From assembly GCA_964521255.1 (NCBI GenBank), contig CAZFRM010000024.1, positions 1 through 64,000 of the forward strand: DNA of 64,000 nucleotides. The letters are read 5' to 3'. The notes beneath the pieces were generated by a model that did no database searches, had not been told where the DNA came from, and saw only the letters and a list, made by a program, of their open reading frames with translations. Below are positions 54,101 to 62,154 of the stretch, piece by piece. The stretch's first letter is position 1, and each line of letters opens with the position of its first letter. The stretch is from ZC4RG29 sp964521255 (GTDB lineage: Bacteria > Bacteroidota > Bacteroidia > Cytophagales > Cyclobacteriaceae). Both the position numbers and the translations under genes were made by a program.

Positions 54101-54574
54101 ACAGACAATGATCTTCCTGTCAATCATGTGATCATATCCAATCAAAAACTATTTAGCGAACTTACGGCCGACTTTTATCAGTGGTATAAAGATGACTTAT
54201 TGTTAGCTGGAGAAACCGGACGATCCTATGAGTTTAACGGAGAGCCGGGAGCATACTTCGTAGTGACCAAAAATGCATTGTGCAACCAGCCTTCATCCAC
54301 TTATGTCATTACCGGAGAAGAGTATGAAGTGATGCAGCGAATAAAAGTCTATCCAAATCCTGCAACCAATGAAATCCATATTGAGCTTCCGTCAGCGGTT
54401 ATGTCAACAAATGTTTCAATGAAGAATGCATTGGGTCAGGAGGTTTTATCCGCTGTCTTGATAGAACGGGACAACGTTATTATTACAGACACACTTCCGC
54501 CGGGGATGTATATCCTGGAGATTTCAGGCAAACATTCTTTCAGAAAAAAGATTATCATAAAACAACCATATTAA
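51146..54574 (+). CDS. S8 (subtilisin-like) serine protease with PKD domain and T9SS type A sorting tail
   Basis: 1142 residues from the ATG at 51146, which gives a clean signal peptide (MKVILLLILFPFSLFSQ); frames from 51089 add 19 residues. The catalytic triad is D113 (VGIWDES), H141 (HATHVTG) and S347 (GGTSMAAPNVTGS). A P-domain-like beta-sandwich follows (about 430-550), then a beta-helix-like repeat region (about 555-900, with YYWIGNSGNWNDPTKWS), a PKD domain (about 905-990, WDFGDMSSG) and a C-terminal T9SS type A sorting domain (about 1065-1142, VYPNPATNEIHIELP ... KKIIIKQ). It is exported to the surface or medium. The stop codon abuts the 95-bp repeat copy B. Confidence 0.95.
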   Translation: MKVILLLILFPFSLFSQNQNKKLQEIEKESDLIHSKQKLLAIDYARNNNIPMAFSNGYGNNIYLVGVDEFGLPVYRTTLNAGAALTTDVNELKTGGSLGLNLEGSGMMVGIWDESLVKNHAEFGERILSRQGDKFSVHATHVTGTILAAGLQANAKGMASLASATTWDFENDDAEMASLAKEDQSGLLFSNHSYGTVMGFYRDDEGKWQWAGNSAISASEDYRFGFYGSKSRTIDALAFNAPYYTIVWAGGNDRSEVGDGSHPPDGNAGYDLLGADGVAKNNITVGAVQKVTNYTGPSSVVMSSFSSWGPADDGRIKPDLVGAGVSVFSTSVTTAGADSYSTSGGTSMAAPNVTGSLMLLQELYRNLHGGNFMRAATLKALAIHTTKEAGINPGPDYSFGWGLLDVEAAAKVLLSQDQQSVVVLENTLQNGGVFEFDFEPQQNTKVTATMVWTDPPGTPPAPALDPITPALVNDLDIKIFDTDNNTVFPWKLNGSNPSAAATRGDNNVDNVEKIEFDNPAQRSYTLSVSHKGQLLNGFQSYSLIVTFTPLNNPKTTYYWIGNSGNWNDPTKWSLTSGGIPANSVPDVNSRVIVDGNSFSTTGQTISLTTDATCRSLTWLANSNSSLSLNNHKLKVDGNFIITANTFSVSTIGQIELTGSTTSQNELNLNGSDLSKVELIINSANGSTWTANGAIHVGGIILQQGGLIAKGLTMKTKTLNADSPNAKVLDISNTTIMDVNQSTLKESNLQLTSTATTIITLTGTETATVIWTGIDFEGTLNTHTSQATLYGGANVAKVVVGNILTLNDNNVIEDFSAAAGTTLNLQTGSTQNFTQLTSLNSSEGDRISINTIGGGASTINFNGHFKLCFDYLDVNNVGVNGDVTISAGKNSTLNNASNWSTGSCDEILFADFSFRFNCKGSLTEFTDNSDGNILSWEWDFGDMSSGQNTSDDQNPYHIFNNTGTFPITITVSDGNETKSYTKEVSVTDNDLPVNHVIISNQKLFSELTADFYQWYKDDLLLAGETGRSYEFNGEPGAYFVVTKNALCNQPSSTYVITGEEYEVMQRIKVYPNPATNEIHIELPSAVMSTNVSMKNALGQEVLSAVLIERDNVIITDTLPPGMYILEISGKHSFRKKIIIKQPY

Positions 54575-54667
54575 TTGCCTATTGCCATTTGCTTACTGCC
54601 ATTTTTTCGTTTGTATCATAGATTTTTGAATGAACTAAGTAGCACTAAATCACTAAACGATTAATAA
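54573..54667 (+). repeat. 95-bp dispersed repeat, copy B
   Basis: Near-identical to the reverse complement of 1830-1924 (about 92 of 95). It begins inside the stop codon of the T9SS protease gene, so it acts as the first sequence after that gene. The 244-bp gap it sits in holds no gene that I can see. Confidence 0.85.
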
Positions 54668-54817
54668 TTATTCCGGTGTTGGATTTGGTGAGAGAACGAT
54701 ACCAGGTAAAGTAAAATAGTGGAAAAGTGTATCTTGGCAAGATAAAATTTAAAGGAAAGTATTCCCGGGATTTTCTTTGATCAGCAATAAAACGACACTT
54801 ATAAATTCTCAATTGGT

Positions 54818-55300
54818 ATGATACGATGGATACAAGTGAGTTTATTATTCTTCACTTTCATCAAGTGTTATGGGCAGGATGATCTGACACCAGAACAACA
54901 ACGGCTTTCTTTTATAAAAGGAGAATGGACCACAGACGGAAGTGAAGCAACCTATATTGAAATATGTGACTGGATCCAGGGCAATCATCTTCAATGTACA
55001 GCCACATCAAAAGAGGATAAGGCAAGCAACTCAATCAGCTATTTTTCCTATTCAGCTTCTGAAAAAGTTTACATCTACTATGGCCTGTATGGGCGTGGAT
55101 CTACACGTATGCTGCGCGGACAATGGATAGATGATAAATTTGTGTTTGAAGGACAACGGCAAACCGACCAGGACCTTGTGAAATGGAGAGTAACGCTGAA
55201 ACCTGATAGTGGTAAAATCGATTTTTTTGAAGAGCGCTCTGTAAACAACGGTGACTGGAAAGAGCACGCCAGATTTCAATACAAACAAGCGGTGCAATGA
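54818..55300 (+). CDS. Secreted lipocalin-like hypothetical protein
   Basis: 160 residues with a signal peptide (about 1-19, cleavage after CYG). The mature protein (LTPEQQRLSFIKGEWTTDGS, then WIQGNHLQC and WRVTLKPDSGKIDFFEERS) has the beta-barrel pattern of DUF1579-like or lipocalin-like proteins that bind small ligands; the assignment is by pattern only. It is convergent with the metallo-beta-lactamase-fold gene (16-bp gap). Confidence 0.78.
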   Translation: MIRWIQVSLLFFTFIKCYGQDDLTPEQQRLSFIKGEWTTDGSEATYIEICDWIQGNHLQCTATSKEDKASNSISYFSYSASEKVYIYYGLYGRGSTRMLRGQWIDDKFVFEGQRQTDQDLVKWRVTLKPDSGKIDFFEERSVNNGDWKEHARFQYKQAVQ

Positions 55301-55316
55301 TGTTGTGCGAACACGC

Positions 55317-56447
55317 TTACTCTAAACCTATCCACCACTGTTTGAACGGTTGATGTTCATCGTTCAGGTAAACCAGTTCTCCGATGATGGGAGTTACTAA
55401 TGGAATTCTGTTTTTGTTAAGCTCAGTTACTTTCGCGAGGGGTTCATCCCACGGATGATTGGCCAGGGCAAACTTCGAAGAATGAACCGGAAAGAGACGC
55501 TTTGCTTTTAAATCCTGAGAAGCTTGTAAAACTTCTTCCGGCAATAAATGGATGTATCTCCACTTGATATCATATTGTCCATTTTCCAGGATAGCCAGAT
55601 CGATGGGGCCGAATTTTTCACCAATCTCAGTGAAGTGCGTATCATAACCACTATCACCTCCAATGTAAATTTTCAGGTTTGGTGTTTGTAGAACATACGA
55701 TATCCATAACGTATTATTGATAGAAAAACCTCTGCCTGAAAAGTGACGGGCAGGAGTAGTGTGCACAATAAATGTTGAATCAAATTCGATTTTCTCATGC
55801 CAATCCTTCTCAAGGATTTGATTTTGATCATAGCCCCAACGCTCGAAATGAGCGCCTACACCCAGGCCGCAGATTACATGGTTGATTTTGGATTTTAATT
55901 TTTTCAGCGTTTCGTAATCGACGTGATCATAATGATCATGCGATATGAATAAATAATCGATCTCCGGGAGATCATCAACATTATAGCGATCCGTTCCTTT
56001 AAACGCTTTGCTACTTCCCGGTATAGGTGAGGCATTGCCACTGAACACGGGATCAACCAATATCCTCTTTCCATCCAGTTGAATAAAATAGGAAGAATGA
56101 CCAAACCACACTAAAACATTTTGATCATCTGATAACGAGTGTAAATCGGTCTTCAAAGAAGGAATGCTATCGATTGGTCTTTTGCGTTTGTGATTGCCAA
56201 ATAGAAAATCATACGTCACTTCCCAATAACTATAGCCTTCTGTAAGGTTGGGTGTGTGGTGTAAATTTTGAAATCGACCATTTTTATAATGAGGAGATTT
56301 CTTTATTCTCTCCAATCGTTCACCGGAAGGTGCACTGCCGAATTTTTCTTTACGCATATATAATAGTGTAGAAGTACTAAATAAAGCAATTATAGAAATG
56401 ACGATAATTAATATTCGCAGGAATACCCTTTGCAGTTTTTTTTTCAT
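55317..56447 (-). CDS. Metallo-beta-lactamase-fold hydrolase (NAPE-PLD/UlaG-like), membrane-anchored
   Basis: 376 residues. One N-terminal membrane helix (about 8-30) is followed by an MBL-fold domain. The metal motif is H170-D-H172-Y-D174-H175 (ISHDHYDHVDYETL), with WFGHSSYFIQLDG before it and GGDSGYDTHF and FPVHSSKFALANHPWDEP after. The last two segments are typical of the N-acylphosphatidylethanolamine phospholipase D-like branch. Phosphodiesterase action on a lipid or similar substrate is possible but unproven. The enzyme is not a beta-lactamase by this evidence. Confidence 0.92.
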   Translation of the reverse strand: MKKKLQRVFLRILIIVISIIALFSTSTLLYMRKEKFGSAPSGERLERIKKSPHYKNGRFQNLHHTPNLTEGYSYWEVTYDFLFGNHKRKRPIDSIPSLKTDLHSLSDDQNVLVWFGHSSYFIQLDGKRILVDPVFSGNASPIPGSSKAFKGTDRYNVDDLPEIDYLFISHDHYDHVDYETLKKLKSKINHVICGLGVGAHFERWGYDQNQILEKDWHEKIEFDSTFIVHTTPARHFSGRGFSINNTLWISYVLQTPNLKIYIGGDSGYDTHFTEIGEKFGPIDLAILENGQYDIKWRYIHLLPEEVLQASQDLKAKRLFPVHSSKFALANHPWDEPLAKVTELNKNRIPLVTPIIGELVYLNDEHQPFKQWWIGLE

Positions 56448-56714
56448 TTCAGAAGTTCAACATAAGCTTCAGTCGAAAATGAAGGGAATTTAGTTTATTA
56501 TAATAAAATAAATTCGGAACACGTCCAAAGTCTTTGCAAGTAATCTACTGTGATCCGTGAACCCTCCTGTTTGTTGCTGACAAAGATTACCCCAGCCGAT
56601 TTCCACTCATATAAATACCCGATCATTTAAATTTTCTGCTTATAAAAACGAAGAAGATATTATTACATTCGTTGAAAATGTTTTAATCAACTCACACAAA
56701 CATCAAACAACCCT
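56448..56714. other. 267-bp gap between divergent genes
   Basis: This carries the promoters of the divergent metallo-beta-lactamase-fold and Gfo/Idh/MocA genes. I found no exact TAnnTTTG match, no hairpin of note and no short gene. Confidence 0.4.
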
Positions 56715-57830
56715 ATGAATTCTCGTCGCGACTTCTTACAAAAAATTGCCGCTTCTGCTTTAACGTTGCCGGTGATATCTTCTTTCACAAAAGTAAATGC
56801 TAACCCTTCACATGAAATACCGTACGATGGTCCCGTATTAAGAGTGGCTATTATGGGACTTGGCAGTTATGGTACCCGCGTGGCTGAAGCAATGCAAACC
56901 TGTAAAGCGGCCAGGTTGGTGGGCGTAGTTAGCGGTACCCCTTCCAAGATTAAAGACTGGCAAGCGAAGTACAACATTCCTGAAAAGAATTGTTACAACT
57001 ACGAGACCTTCGATAAATTAAAAGACAATCCGGACATTGATGCAGTTTATATCATTACACCCAATTCACTTCATAAACAGCAAGCAATCCGGGTAGCCAA
57101 AGCAGGAAAGCATGTGATTTGTGAGAAACCTATGGCATTGAATGCTGCTGAAGGAAAAGAAATGGTGGATGCCTGTAAAAAAGCAAATGTAAAATTATTG
57201 ATTGGTTACCGAATGCACTTTGAAGCCAACACGCTTGAAATTATTAAGATGAGAAATGCTGGTGAGTTTGGCAGGACCTTGTTCTTCCAGGGACTCTCAG
57301 GTTTTAAAATAGGTGATCCTACACAATGGCGAATGAAAAAAGAACTTGCAGGCGGTGGAGCAATGATGGACATAGGAATTTATTCGATCAACGGTGCGCG
57401 CTACATGTTAGGCGAAGAACCGATTTGGATTACCGCCCAGGAAACGAAAACCGATCCGGAGAAATTTAAGGAAGGCGTTGATGAGACCATTATTTTTCAA
57501 ATGGGCTTTCCAAGTGGTGCCGTAGCATCTTGCTTATCAACCTATGCCATGAGCAATCTCGACCGCTTTTTCTTAAATGGTGATAAGGGGTTTGCTGAAT
57601 TGCTGCCTTCAACCGGTTACGGTCCTATTAAGGGAAGAACTAACAAAGGTGAATTGACCAATCCTCATACCACACATCAAACCGTTCAGATGGATGAAAT
57701 GGCTGCTATAATTTTAGAGAGCAAGAAACCTGTGGTTCCCGTAGATGGTGAAGAAGGTTTAAAGGATATGAAAATTATTGATGCTATTTACCTTGCCGCT
57801 AAAACCGGAAAGAAGGTTGAATTGAAATAA
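56715..57830 (+). CDS. Gfo/Idh/MocA family oxidoreductase with Tat signal (GFOR-like)
   Basis: 371 residues. A twin-arginine signal (SRRDFLQKIAASALTLPVIS) marks export of a folded, cofactor-bearing protein to the periplasm. The Rossmann motif GLGSYG (48-53) and the CEKPMALN motif (E137, K138, P139) identify the NAD(P)-dependent Gfo/Idh/MocA fold. The closest style is the glucose-fructose oxidoreductase branch, which keeps a tightly bound NADP. The sugar substrate is unknown. It is followed by a terminator shared with the convergent small gene. Confidence 0.93.
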   Translation: MNSRRDFLQKIAASALTLPVISSFTKVNANPSHEIPYDGPVLRVAIMGLGSYGTRVAEAMQTCKAARLVGVVSGTPSKIKDWQAKYNIPEKNCYNYETFDKLKDNPDIDAVYIITPNSLHKQQAIRVAKAGKHVICEKPMALNAAEGKEMVDACKKANVKLLIGYRMHFEANTLEIIKMRNAGEFGRTLFFQGLSGFKIGDPTQWRMKKELAGGGAMMDIGIYSINGARYMLGEEPIWITAQETKTDPEKFKEGVDETIIFQMGFPSGAVASCLSTYAMSNLDRFFLNGDKGFAELLPSTGYGPIKGRTNKGELTNPHTTHQTVQMDEMAAIILESKKPVVPVDGEEGLKDMKIIDAIYLAAKTGKKVELK

Positions 57831-57859
57831 TTTTTTTTTGAAGTTGAATAAATATGAAA

Positions 57860-57889
57860 AATGCCAGAAAGGAAATTCTCTCTGGCATT
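57860..57889. terminator. Hairpin between convergent genes
   Basis: Stem aatgccaga (57860-57868) and tctggcatt (57881-57889) with a 12-nt loop. Read on the minus strand it is followed by a T-tract (from the A-run at about 57857-57861), serving the gene at 57905; it can also end the oxidoreductase transcript. Confidence 0.75.
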
Positions 57890-57904
57890 ATAGCGAGTTT
57901 TGCT

Positions 57905-58345
57905 TTACTGCGCCTCACTTATTTTTGCCTTGGAAATATTTTTTATCGCGCTCTTCTTTGGAAAACACCAAATGATAAGAATGTTGTCCTTAATTATGTA
58001 CTCCTCCGGATGTTCTTTTGTCGGCTTGTCACCACCCCACAATAAGCCCTCTAAAAAACCTTCACCTTGAATATTTTCTTCATATTCAAAGTACAATATT
58101 GTCCCCTTATCGTCTTTAGACTTGAAGGACTGAAAATCTTTGCTCTTAACAGAGCCGAGAATTGATTGGTACAAATCCGGGTTGTCGAAAAATATTTTTG
58201 GCTGTACCGATTTACAAAGGATCTCGTTAGAAATTTTATATCCATCAGGTATTTCAGTGTCAGTAAGTTTAAGCTTGTCAAATGTTTGCCCACATACAGA
58301 ATATGTTGCCAGAAGTGCAATAATTAAAAAAGATTGTTTCATCAT
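57905..58345 (-). CDS. Secreted hypothetical protein
   Basis: 146 residues from the ATG at 58345; a TTG at 58363 would add six residues. A signal peptide (about 1-19, SFLIIALLATYSVCGQ) marks export. The mature part (TFDKLKLTDTEIPDGYKIS, then YFEYEENIQGEGFLEGLLWG and EYIIKDNILIIWCFP) is small and beta-rich. I do not recognise a family. The tail FPKKSAIKNISKAKISEAQ is lysine-rich. Confidence 0.78.
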   Translation of the reverse strand: MMKQSFLIIALLATYSVCGQTFDKLKLTDTEIPDGYKISNEILCKSVQPKIFFDNPDLYQSILGSVKSKDFQSFKSKDDKGTILYFEYEENIQGEGFLEGLLWGGDKPTKEHPEEYIIKDNILIIWCFPKKSAIKNISKAKISEAQ

Positions 58346-58455
58346 GTTGTTTAAATTTTCCAAAGCAATAAAATTTCAAAGATCATTATTATATCACAAT
58401 TTGCCGACAATGTACTCTGAGTAGAGATTATTAAAGGTGGATAAGGTCACGATTT

Positions 58456-59232
58456 TTATTTATTGGTTTCATACAGACTCCCGGCAATCACAAATCCAAC
58501 CCCCGAAAAAGCCAGCGCTTCAAAGACCGCTATATTATCACTCATGCTAACAGAAATTCGCGGTATGTGTACAATCCAAAACCAGAGGAAAATCATCAGG
58601 CCTGATAACAATGCTGCCCATTTTGATGTGAAGGGAATAAATAAACCAATACCCCCTGCGATCAATGCCACTCCCGCAAGCTTGGTCCAGAACACAGGAT
58701 CGCCCGGAAACCAGGCAGGTATAAGTGTTGCTACAAACTGGAGAAACATAAAATGTTGGATGCCGCAGATGATCATGAATATTCCCAGGCAGACACAACC
58801 GGTGAGGACAAATTGATTTTGACGATTAACAAAGGAGGAAAGAAATGAGCCGCTAAGTTCTGTTTTGGGAAAAGTGCTTGCGACAGAAAGCATCCCGCCA
58901 ATGAACGTAAGCGCCTTCCCTGCGCTGGTCCACTCTCCGGATAAAAATGGAGCGGAAATAACAACGGGAACATGCCGGATCAGCGCCCATAAAAAAACCA
59001 GGATGCCTCCTAACACCAATGCCAGTCTCGCATTCTTTTTAAGGATTACCATTAATGCAATGGCAATAAAAATTATTCCGGTGACGTAGGCCCATCCAAT
59101 TTTTCCGGGTACTTCTTCCGGCCATGCCGGAGCGCGACCAACAAGAAAATCCTGATAGATAAAATGTTCGACGCCAATGCCACACAACCCAACCGCAAAA
59201 AATAACCGACCGATTAAGATGAGTTTTTCCAT
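58456..59232 (-). CDS. Eight-helix membrane protein, tandem DoxX-like halves
   Basis: 258 residues from the ATG at 59232; a TTG at 59247 would add five. About eight membrane helices are predicted by hydrophobicity. The two halves are alike: GVEHFIYQDFLVGRAPAW and later VLGGILVFLWALIRHVP in the first, against GIQHFMFLQFVATLIPAW and LLSGLMIFLWFWIVHIP in the second. The four-helix unit resembles DoxX-type membrane proteins, so this looks like an internal duplication. Function is unknown. Confidence 0.82.
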   Translation of the reverse strand: MEKLILIGRLFFAVGLCGIGVEHFIYQDFLVGRAPAWPEEVPGKIGWAYVTGIIFIAIALMVILKKNARLALVLGGILVFLWALIRHVPVVISAPFLSGEWTSAGKALTFIGGMLSVASTFPKTELSGSFLSSFVNRQNQFVLTGCVCLGIFMIICGIQHFMFLQFVATLIPAWFPGDPVFWTKLAGVALIAGGIGLFIPFTSKWAALLSGLMIFLWFWIVHIPRISVSMSDNIAVFEALAFSGVGFVIAGSLYETNK

Positions 59233-59357
59233 AGTCCAATTCAACAATGGGATAACATTGCGAATGAATTAACCTACGAAATTACTTTGACACTTTCAAT
59301 TGCAGTTGGTGAAGGATGAAGTTTTAACTATCTGCCTAAAGGTGAAAATACCTGGAG

Positions 59358-60269
59358 CTAGCCGGCAAATACCTTTTCTAATTCCTCAACGTTAAACTTT
59401 TTCATTTTTAAAAAAGCCTTCGTCACGCGCTCGGTTTTCTTCTTGTCCTTATCCTTTAACATTTCTACCAGTCTCAGCGATTCTACCTGCCACGATACAC
59501 CAAACTTATCCTTCAACCAACCGCATTGTCCTTCTTCCCCGCCTTCAGAAAGTTTACTCCAGTAATAATCAATTTCTTTTTGTGTTTTGCAATTGATGAT
59601 AATGGAAATGGCTTCGTTAAATCCAAAATCATGATCTATCCCGCTATCCATTGCCATAAATTTCTGACCCAGCAATTTAAATTGAGCATGCTTTACAGCA
59701 CCTTCCTGATCACCTTCTCCTGGTTCATATTTCAGAATGCCATCAATGCCTGAGTCATCAAAAATGGTCGTATAGAAGTTGACAGCTTCTTCAGCTCTCC
59801 TGTATTGGTCATTTGCAAACAGAAACGAAGGAGTGATCTTTTGCCCCACATCCTCTATTTTTCCCATACCTATTTGCCAGCTAAGTCCATAACGGTCTTG
59901 TACCCACCCATACTTCTCACTCCAGGGGTATTTGTCAAGGGGCATGAGCACTGAGCCGCTTTCTAAAAGTTTATTCCATGTCGTATCCGTTTCTTTTTCT
60001 GTTTCACAAACGACAAAAAAGGAAATAGATGGATTGAGCTTGAATAGCGGGCCTCCATTAATAGCTGTAAACTCAAGGTTGCTAAGTTGAAAAGTTACCG
60101 TCATCACGTTACCTTCCGGTTGCTGGTGAATTTCATAGCCTTCTTTCCCATAACGTGTAATATCACCTACACTTGAATTTGGAAAAATGGAAGTGTAAAA
60201 TTTAGCTGCTTCCTCAGCCTCTTTGTCAAACCAGAGACCGTATGAAATTTTTTGCTTGAGGGTTGACAT
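59358..60269 (-). CDS. Tandem VOC (PhnB/3-demethylubiquinone-methyltransferase-like) protein
   Basis: 303 residues from the ATG at 60269; an earlier ATG at 60299 adds ten. Two PhnB-like VOC domains are joined head to tail: residues about 5-132 (LWFDKEAEEAAKFYTSIFP ... YGWVQDRYGLSWQI) and about 140-272 (ANDQYRRAEEAVNFYTTIF ... CGWLKDKFGVSWQV). A short helical tail closes the protein (LKMKKFNVEELEKVF). Members are often called 3-demethylubiquinone-9 3-methyltransferase domain proteins, a misleading name because they lack methyltransferase features. The true activity is unknown. Confidence 0.92.
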   Translation of the reverse strand: MSTLKQKISYGLWFDKEAEEAAKFYTSIFPNSSVGDITRYGKEGYEIHQQPEGNVMTVTFQLSNLEFTAINGGPLFKLNPSISFFVVCETEKETDTTWNKLLESGSVLMPLDKYPWSEKYGWVQDRYGLSWQIGMGKIEDVGQKITPSFLFANDQYRRAEEAVNFYTTIFDDSGIDGILKYEPGEGDQEGAVKHAQFKLLGQKFMAMDSGIDHDFGFNEAISIIINCKTQKEIDYYWSKLSEGGEEGQCGWLKDKFGVSWQVESLRLVEMLKDKDKKKTERVTKAFLKMKKFNVEELEKVFAG

Positions 60270-60445
60270 AATTTTTTGATTTAAGTTTTTAATGTGCAAT
60301 ACTTTGCTCTTCTGATTCTTAATCTAATTTACCTGTATATAAGTAATCGGAGATGGTCAAGGGCGACATTTTAGGGGGCTGATTGCGCAGCGCTTCTATT
60401 AATTCTCTCTTTTACTCATCCGCACATTCACTCATTTCTTCTCTG

Positions 60446-60453
60446 TATATTTG
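60446..60453 (+). promoter_or_regulatory. -7 box of queD
   Basis: TATATTTG is an exact TAnnTTTG match 17 bp before the queD ATG, implying a very short leader. The -33 region is weak. Confidence 0.55.
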
Positions 60454-60470
60454 CCCGTGATTTTGCAACT

Positions 60471-60890
60471 ATGGTATACGTAAGCCGCAAAGAGCATTTT
60501 AATGCAGCGCATAAACTATACAATCCCTCCTGGAGTGCGGAGAAGAACCGTGAAGTCTTCGGACCCTGTGCTAACGAAAACTGGCACGGCCACAATTTTG
60601 ATCTGATCGTAACAGTGAAAGGAAAACCGGATACTGAAACAGGCTTTGTTGTTGATCTCAAGCGCTTAAGTACAATGATTCGCAGGGAAGTGATTGAAAA
60701 GTTGGATCATAAAAACCTTAACCTTGACGTAGACTTTATGCAAGACAAGCTCGCCAGTTGTGAAAATCTTATTGTTGAAATCTGGAGAATACTGGAAAAG
60801 CATCTGCCCGAAGTTACATCCTCCGGCAAGCTTCATTCCCTTCGCCTATATGAAACCCCTCGTAATTATGTTGAATACTTTGGAGAATAG
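60471..60890 (+). CDS. queD: 6-carboxy-5,6,7,8-tetrahydropterin synthase
   Basis: 139 residues, normal for QueD/PTPS. The zinc ligands are H14 (HFNAAHKLYN), H39 and H41 (WHGHNF), with the catalytic cysteine at C33 (FGPCANENWHGHN). FVVDLKRLSTMI and the late LRLYETPRNYVEYFG also fit. It turns dihydroneopterin triphosphate into carboxytetrahydropterin, the substrate of QueE (36986). lpxB follows 111 bp later across a repeat-rich gap and may share its transcript. Confidence 0.95.
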   Translation: MVYVSRKEHFNAAHKLYNPSWSAEKNREVFGPCANENWHGHNFDLIVTVKGKPDTETGFVVDLKRLSTMIRREVIEKLDHKNLNLDVDFMQDKLASCENLIVEIWRILEKHLPEVTSSGKLHSLRLYETPRNYVEYFGE

Positions 60891-60963
60891 AATTCAATTG
60901 GCAATTAGCAACTGGCGGTTGACAAAACTGCTTTTTATTTTTCCACTTCCCTCATTGATCACT

Positions 60964-60994
60964 TTGCCTACTGCCTACTGTCAACTGCCTACTG
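60964..60994. repeat. Three tgcctac units before lpxB
   Basis: tgcctac occurs at 60965-60971, 60972-60978 and 60986-60992. The same heptamer occurs twice beside copy A of the 95-bp repeat (1926-1945). It ends 7 bp before the lpxB start codon. Confidence 0.7.
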
Positions 60995-61001
60995 ATTCAA
61001 G

Positions 61002-62126
61002 ATGCGTTACTACATTATAGCAGGCGAGCGATCCGGCGACCTTCACGGAGGCAACCTTGTAAAGGTTTTGAAAAATTATGACCCTGGCGCAATTCTTCGT
61101 GGCTTCGGTGGAGAGTATATGCAACAGGCGGGCGTAGAACTTGCCGTGCATTACCGTGAGCTGGCGTTTATGGGAATGGTTGAGATACTGACTAACCTGA
61201 ACAAGATTTCGCAATACATAAAAAAGTGCAAAGCTGACATCGATCAATTCAAACCGGATGTGATCATCCTGATTGATTATGGAGGATTTAATCGTCGTAT
61301 AGCAAAGTATGGAAAGAAGAAAGGCATCAAGGTGTTCTATTACATCCCGCCAAAAGTCTGGGCATGGTACCAGGCTCGTGCCCTTGAGCTCAAAGCAAAT
61401 GTTGATCACCTTTTTGTAATTCTTCCCTTCGAAAAAGAATTTTATAAAAAGTTTGACTGGGATGTTGATTATGTTGGTAATCCTGTGTTGGATGCAGTGA
61501 AAGCTCACGAGCCTGATAAAAACTTTTCTGCTAACATTGGACTAGAAACTAATAAACCAATAGTCGCCCTGTTACCTGGAAGTCGCAAGCAGGAACTGAT
61601 CCGGATTATTCCGTTAATGGCTGAGGTAGTAAAAAATAATCCAGCCTGTCAGTTTGTTGTGGCTGCTGTTGATAATCTTGATCCGCATCTTTATGATCCA
61701 CTACGAAAAGCAGGTGAGGTGAAATTTGTTATGGATAAAACATACGATCTTTTATTAAATAGTAACGCCGCTATTGTTACATCTGGGACGGCCACGTTAG
61801 AAACTGCACTGCTAAACGTTCCGCAAATTGTTGTTTACAAAACCAGCACTATCTCGTATTGGCTTGTAAAAATAATTATCAAGGTTAAATTCATCTCGCT
61901 TGTAAATCTTATCGCTGATAAAGAAGTGATTAAAGAACTCATTCAGAATGATGCGAATGAATCCAGGGTTACAGATGAATTAAAGGAACTTATCTCGGGA
62001 CAAAGGAGAAACGTTGTTCTCGAAGGATATAAAGAAGTGAAAAACAAGCTCGACGCCGGCGGCTCTGCATCCGACAACACCGCCAAACTAATGACCAAAT
62101 ACCTCGATCCCAAAAGTCCCCTTTAG
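61002..62126 (+). CDS. lpxB: Lipid-A-disaccharide synthase
   Basis: 374 residues, normal length. The GT19 fold is clear: YIIAGERSGDLHGGNLVK, then LIDYGGFNRRIAKYGKK, PPKVWAWYQARA, YVGNPVLDAV, LLPGSRKQEL and TSGTATLETALLNVPQIVVYKT. It joins UDP-diacylglucosamine and lipid X to make the lipid A disaccharide at the inner membrane. Its last residues (KSPL) and stop codon are encoded by the 28-bp repeat at 62115-62142 that is also found after lepA. It is convergent with clpX. Confidence 0.97.
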   Translation: MRYYIIAGERSGDLHGGNLVKVLKNYDPGAILRGFGGEYMQQAGVELAVHYRELAFMGMVEILTNLNKISQYIKKCKADIDQFKPDVIILIDYGGFNRRIAKYGKKKGIKVFYYIPPKVWAWYQARALELKANVDHLFVILPFEKEFYKKFDWDVDYVGNPVLDAVKAHEPDKNFSANIGLETNKPIVALLPGSRKQELIRIIPLMAEVVKNNPACQFVVAAVDNLDPHLYDPLRKAGEVKFVMDKTYDLLLNSNAAIVTSGTATLETALLNVPQIVVYKTSTISYWLVKIIIKVKFISLVNLIADKEVIKELIQNDANESRVTDELKELISGQRRNVVLEGYKEVKNKLDAGGSASDNTAKLMTKYLDPKSPL

Positions 62127-62154
62127 GGGATTTAGGGGTAGGGGTAGGGTAGGG
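62115..62154 (+). repeat. 28-bp dispersed repeat with G-rich extension
   Basis: 62115-62142 is identical to 36010-36037. It carries the stop codon of lpxB (62124-62126), then continues as spaced G-runs (gggg at 62126-62129, 62134-62137 and 62141-62144; ggg at 62147-62149 and 62152-62154), which fits a G-quadruplex pattern. It ends one base before the clpX stop codon. Confidence 0.85.

Noticed and set aside
60981..61508. 175-codon open frame on the minus strand opposite lpxB
   Set aside because: It is fully antisense to conserved lpxB codons, with no motif or plausible start context.
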